DNA of 64,000 bases, taken from Parietaria judaica (Eukaryota > Streptophyta > Magnoliopsida > Rosales > Urticaceae). The stretch's first letter is position 1; the number at the start of each line of letters is the position of its first letter. Under the pieces are notes generated by a model. That model was not told the DNA's origin. It was given only the letters and a program-made list of their open reading frames with translations, and searched no databases. The stretch covers positions 28,614,001-28,678,000 of the forward strand of contig OX940860.1 of assembly GCA_954871525.1 (NCBI GenBank). The letters run 5' to 3'. Positions 59,589 to 64,000 of the stretch are shown piece after piece. Position numbers and translations under genes: made by a program.

Positions 59589-61479
59589 GGATTAATTACG
59601 GTAAAAATACACAAACGTGTACTCAACTTTTAAAAATGACGGCAAAAGTACTCAAACTGCGTTGACAGTGACTTTTGCACAAAAATGTTAACTTTTTCGT
59701 TAACATCCGCCATGTGACCGTTAACGGCAAAAATACCAATACTTTTTTATTTTTATTTTTGATTTTTAAATTTATATTTTTTGAAAAAAAAAATTAATTT
59801 TTAAATTTATATTTTTTCTTTACTTGATTAGTGATAATTACTTGAATTCCAAATACAGGAAATAACACAAAAGTTAGTCAAAACATCAATTGATTTCTTA
59901 ATGTGCTTGTATAAGCTACATTTGCTGATAAAATTATTATTATTATGAGTTTTATAGTTATCTTACCACCTCATTTTTAAACATAACATTACACAAAAGG
60001 CGATCATGATATCAATTATCAATTCTCTTATTAATTTGCTTGGAGAAGCTAATTTGCCGACTAAACCTAATCATGAATTAAACAATTACATAATTAATTT
60101 AATGTTGACAATCAAACTTTAAACAAAAACCTAATCATATTGTTTTTGTTACATTTGACTATATAAATATATAGCATGACATCTCAAATAAATATTATAT
60201 AATATGTATATATATGTGAAACTCTTAGCGCATATATTTTCAAGTTATGACCATTACTTATATTTTTATGTTTTTCTTTGGTCGGAACATACTTTCAAGT
60301 CTTATTTTGTTATCGGGGACACTTTTAGAGACGTTAATTAACCGAGTTAATGTCTTTACATTGCTTCAAATTCTAAGTATGAACCTACTCAACATCTTCA
60401 CCATTACACTTTTCATTGGAAATGGACCGTTTTAGATCGAATTAATACAGTCAATTAATGTCTCCGTATTAAAAAAAAGTGACTTAAGAATATGTGCCGG
60501 TAAAAAAATATTATCAATAATCAATACTCATTAACTTTATAGATATGTGAAGTTTTTCTATTATTACTATTATTATTATTATTATTATTATTACTTTTGA
60601 ACTTTAATGAATCATAATAAATAGTTAATTATTATTATTATTACCTTTGAACTTTAATGAATCATAATAAATAGTTTATGAAAAAATGTATGATAAGATA
60701 AGATCATGATTTTCATATGACAATATGGATATACACACATTTATATTATATATATATATATATATAATATTATAGGGTTAATTACGACATAGATAGAAAA
60801 TTAAAAAAATTAAAAATCTGTAAATTAATAAGAGAATTGATAATTGATATCACAATCAACTTTTGTGTAATGTTATGTGTCGTACGTTTTTTTGGATTTT
60901 ATATAAAATATGGGCCCTATATCCTAAAGTCAAAGTTCACTTGCGAAATAAAAACCCATAAGCCCACTTTAGAAGCTCGGACTCATATAACTTCAGAAGG
61001 CAAGGCCCATGGCCGAAGCCCACATTCAAGTGGTAAGATAACTATAAAACTCATTATAATAAGGTTTTTAACTTTTTATAAGCAAATTTAGCTTATACAA
61101 AGTTACAAACACGTTAAGAAATTAAATTGATGTTTTGACTAACCTTTGTGTTATTTCATGTATTTGGAATTCAAGTAATTATCACTAATCAAGTAAAAAA
61201 AATATAAATTAAAAAAATTAAACATTATTTTTTTTCAAAAAATATAAATTTAAATATAAATTTAAAATTTAAAAATTATTTTATTTTCAAAAAATAAAAT
61301 AAAAAAGTTTGAGTATTTTTGCCGTTAACGTCCACGTTGCGGACGTTAACGGAAAAGTTAACGTTTTTGTGCAAATGTCACGGTCAACGTAATTTGGGTA
61401 CTTTTACCATCACTTTTAAAGGTTAGGTACACAGGAGGCACGTTGACCAAAATTTGAGTACTTTTGACGTGATTAAGCC
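59589..61479. mobile_element. 1.9-kb Mutator-like element with arms of about 370 bp
   Basis: The left end GGATTAATTACGGTAAAAAT and right end GACGTGATTAAGCC are inverted. The arms share CTTTTGCACAAAAATGTTAAC, CGTTAACGGCAAAAATACC, a CTTGATTAGTGATAATTACT block and AAGTTAGTCAAAACATCAAT on opposite strands. About 1.1 kb of AT-rich centre contains no transposase I can recognise. Flanks TTTTTTATTA and TTTTTTATAT may be a degraded target duplication. Confidence 0.7.
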
Positions 61480-61649
61480 TTTTTTATATCATATAATGTA
61501 CTGTAAAAAATAGTAGTTCAACTTCAACATGTTTATATTTTATGATTTTATTGGTATGTAAAATACTGTTAATTTATTTACCTATTAGATATTTAGTACG
61601 CGATATGTACGCGAGATGAATATATTACTGTAATGGGTGTTTATTGGAA

Positions 61650-62117
61650 GGGTTAATGACGGCAAAAATACCCAAAGTTTGTCAAAGAACCCATCGTGTA
61701 TTCAAAGTTTAAAAGTGGTGGTAAAAATACCCAAAGTCGCATTTGGGGAGTTGACCAGTCCATTCTCGTAACGCCGTTAACTTACCCGTTAACTATGGTC
61801 ACGCGGACAAACGTGGGTTGCTAACAGAATAATTTTTGCCACATCGATGAGCCCAAATCAGCCTCGTTTACGACAAAACAACGAATTAAACCCCTAATAA
61901 ACACTATTTCATACAAGTAATTGAACCTTTAATGATTACACTTAACAAAACAAATTTTTCCACGTGGCCAGAGTTAACCGGTAAGTTAACGGCGTTACAA
62001 GAATGGAGTGGTCAACTCCCTAAATGCGACTTTGGGTATTTTTCCCACCACTTTTAAACTTTGGGTACACGAGGGGTTCTTTGACCAAACTTTGGGTATT
62101 TTTGCCGTCATTAACCC
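61650..62117. mobile_element. Mutator-type MITE, copy B
   Basis: 468 bp with ends GGGTTAATGACGGCAAAAAT and its inverted copy. A perfect 9-bp duplication TTATTGGAA lies at 61641-61649 and 62118-62126. The arms are about 190 bp with a short unique centre. Closest to copies A and D. Confidence 0.88.
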
Positions 62118-62336
62118 TTATTGGAATTAATTAAAATCAATATCGGCCTAAAAACGCCTCCCGAATGCCTATGTTTCAAAACTAATAGGCCCAATATCAA
62201 GCTTTGGCCGCTACAGTATTTGATTCATTTTTCGACATCAACAGTTACGTTAAACTTCTATGTAATAGTATTACGCTCAAGACCGCGTCTGAAAGAAGGC
62301 CAGAGGCAAAATAGTTATCTATAATTTTATAATAAA

Positions 62337-62797
62337 AGGTTAATGACGGCGAAACTACCCAAAGTTTGGTCAAAGAACCCCTTGTGTACCCAAATTCTAA
62401 AAATGGTGGCAAAACTACCTAAAGGCATATTTGGGGTGTTGACTACTCTATTCTCGTAACGCAGTTAACTTACTTGTTAACTCTGGCCACATGGACAAAC
62501 GTGGGTTGCTGACATATCAATTTTTTGCCACGTGGATGAGCCCACATTAACCTCGTTTATGACAAAACAACGAATTAAACCCCCTAATTGGGCTCGTCCA
62601 CGTGGCAAAAAAAAATCCATGTCAGCAACCTACGTTTTTCTACGTGGCCAAAGTTAGCGGGTAAGTTAACTGCGTTAAGAAAATGGAATGGTCAACTCCC
62701 TAAATGCGACTTTGGGTACTTTTGCCACCACTTTTAAATTTTGGATTCACGAGGGATTCTTTGACTAAACTTTGAGTATTTTTATCGTCATTAACTC
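62337..62797. mobile_element. Mutator-type MITE, copy C
   Basis: 461 bp, more diverged, with ends AGGTTAATGACGGCGAAACT and TATTTTTATCGTCATTAACTC. Flanks TATAATAAA (62328-62336) and TATTATAAA (62798-62806) differ at one of nine positions. Its divergence suggests an older insertion than its neighbours. Confidence 0.75.
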
Positions 62798-62834
62798 TAT
62801 TATAAACGCAATTACTTAATGTTAATTGTTAATA

Positions 62835-63303
62835 GGGTTAATGACGGCAAAAATACCCAAAGTTTGGTCAAAGAACCCCTTGTGTACCCAAAGTTTAAAA
62901 GTGGTGGCAAAAATACCCAAAGTCTCATTTGGGGAGTTGACCACTCCATTCTCGTAACGTCGTTAACTTACCTGTTAATTCTGGCCACGTGGACAAATCT
63001 ATTTTGTAAAGTGTAATCATTAGGGGTTCAATTAGTTGTGTTAAATAGTATTAATTAGGGGTTTAATTCCTTGTTTTGTCGTAAACGAGGCTGATGTGGG
63101 CTCGTTCACGTGGCAAAAATTATTATGTCAGCAACCCACGTTTGTCCACGTGGCCAGAGTTAACGAGTAAGTTAATGACGTTACGAGAATGGAGTGGTCA
63201 ACTCCAAAAATGTGACTTTGGATATTTTTGCCACCACTTTTAAACTTTGGGTACACGAGGGGTTCTTTGACCAAACTTTGGGTATTTTTGCCGTCATTAA
63301 CCC
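62835..63303. mobile_element. Mutator-type MITE, copy D
   Basis: 469 bp with clean GGGTTAATGACGG ends and a perfect 10-bp duplication ATTGTTAATA at 62825-62834 and 63304-63313. Only 37 bp separate it from copy C. Its centre holds both orientations of the ACGTGGCAAAAATTATTATG region. Confidence 0.88.
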
Positions 63304-63313
63304 ATTGTTAATA

Positions 63314-63819
63314 TCTAATTATGTTGCTTTAATTTTTTTAAATATTCAACAACTTTTTTTCAATTTTTTGTTTTGTTTTGCTCTTGCTGTTATATTACGC
63401 TCTTTCAAAATTTGTGTTTTGAAATATTACCATTATAATTAGTACGAATACAATAAGTGTTTAAGTTTAAGGTGCCAGCTTGGATTTATGATATATTTTG
63501 TAGAGTAATTAATGTTGCACATGTTGTTCTGATTTGTGAAGAAGTAAGTAAGTATATATGGTCGTCAAAAGATGACATGAAAAGAAAGACACCCATCTTT
63601 TCAGAAAAATATGAAAGACACGCATCTTTTCAACTAAAACAAGACCAATTTCACTTTAAGTGAAAAATGTCAATTACATGTATTTATTTACGTGATTGAA
63701 AATCAATTAGTGATATGGTCAATGACAGTCTATTCAAATCTCTTCTATAATATATCAACTTTCTAATTTACCTAATTTCTCTCTAAAATTTTAATTTTTC
63801 AGTATCAGCGTTTTATATT
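63314..63819. other. Intergenic DNA between MITE copies
   Basis: AT-rich sequence with no coding exon recognised. Confidence 0.5.
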
Positions 63820-64000
63820 GGGTTAATGACGGCAAAAATATCCAAAGTTTAGTCAAAGAACCCCTCGTGTACCCTAAGTCTAAAATTGATGGCAAAAGTA
63901 CCTAAAGTAATATTTGGGGCGTTGACCACTCTATTCTCGTAACGCAATTAATTTGTTAACTCTGGCCACGTCCACGTGGACAAACGTGAGTTGCTGACAT
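63820..64000. mobile_element. Mutator-type MITE, left arm, cut by the window end
   Basis: It begins GGGTTAATGACGGCAAAAAT and follows the family arm through CAAAGAACCCCTCGTGTACC and TGGCCACGT to the window edge. The right arm is outside the window. Confidence 0.8.

Noticed and set aside
1..64000. rRNA, tRNA or snRNA genes
   Set aside because: No stretch with tRNA A/B boxes plus cloverleaf, rRNA signature or snRNA promoter could be recognised by eye. The only tRNA-like signals are in the SINE.

Overview
This is nuclear DNA from a flowering plant, most likely a eudicot. It has AT-rich intergenic DNA full of plant transposon families, and genes with many short GT-AG introns whose products match plant families. 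There are four host genes, all on the minus strand, and two large LTR retrotransposons on the plus strand. Exon structures were worked out by hand from splice consensus, reading phase and family conservation. Every join given keeps one open frame.

Layout: 1-6.2 kb is transposon debris, including two hAT-type insertions with 8-bp target duplications and a SINE nested in one of them. 6.27-12.83 kb holds a complete 19-exon EFR3-like gene (994 aa), a scaffold for plasma-membrane PI4-kinase. 13.3-18.4 kb is intergenic, with a Mutator-type MITE and a decayed LINE. 18.44-29.37 kb is a full-length Tat-lineage Gypsy element. Its two 664-bp LTRs look identical and its 5-bp target duplication is perfect. 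Gag-protease and RT-RNaseH-integrase share one frame, interrupted by a single UAG in a readthrough-type context. A five-exon antisense gene lies between pol and the 3' LTR. 32.5-36.2 kb holds an RPAP3-like TPR co-chaperone gene (424 aa).

37.4-41.7 kb is the most unusual locus. A tandem copy of the TPR half of the RPAP3-like gene is spliced in frame to the cargo-binding (mu homology) half of the AP-3 adaptor mu subunit, giving a predicted 505-aa chimera. 42.9-47.8 kb is a broken Tnt1-like Copia element whose ends form an inverted repeat instead of two direct LTRs. 51.85-55.05 kb is a kelch-repeat gene (586 aa, 9 exons, one GC-AG intron). 55-64 kb has no gene I can support. It is packed with fold-back MITEs of Mutator type, three of them back to back with 9-10 bp target duplications, plus nested and long-armed inverted-repeat elements.

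The host genes act in membrane and protein homeostasis: PI4K anchoring, HSP90/R2TP co-chaperoning and AP-3 trafficking. They are not an operon-like unit. The one functional link is the duplication and fusion of neighbouring TPR and AP-3 mu genes. No rRNA gene, tRNA gene or CRISPR array was found.
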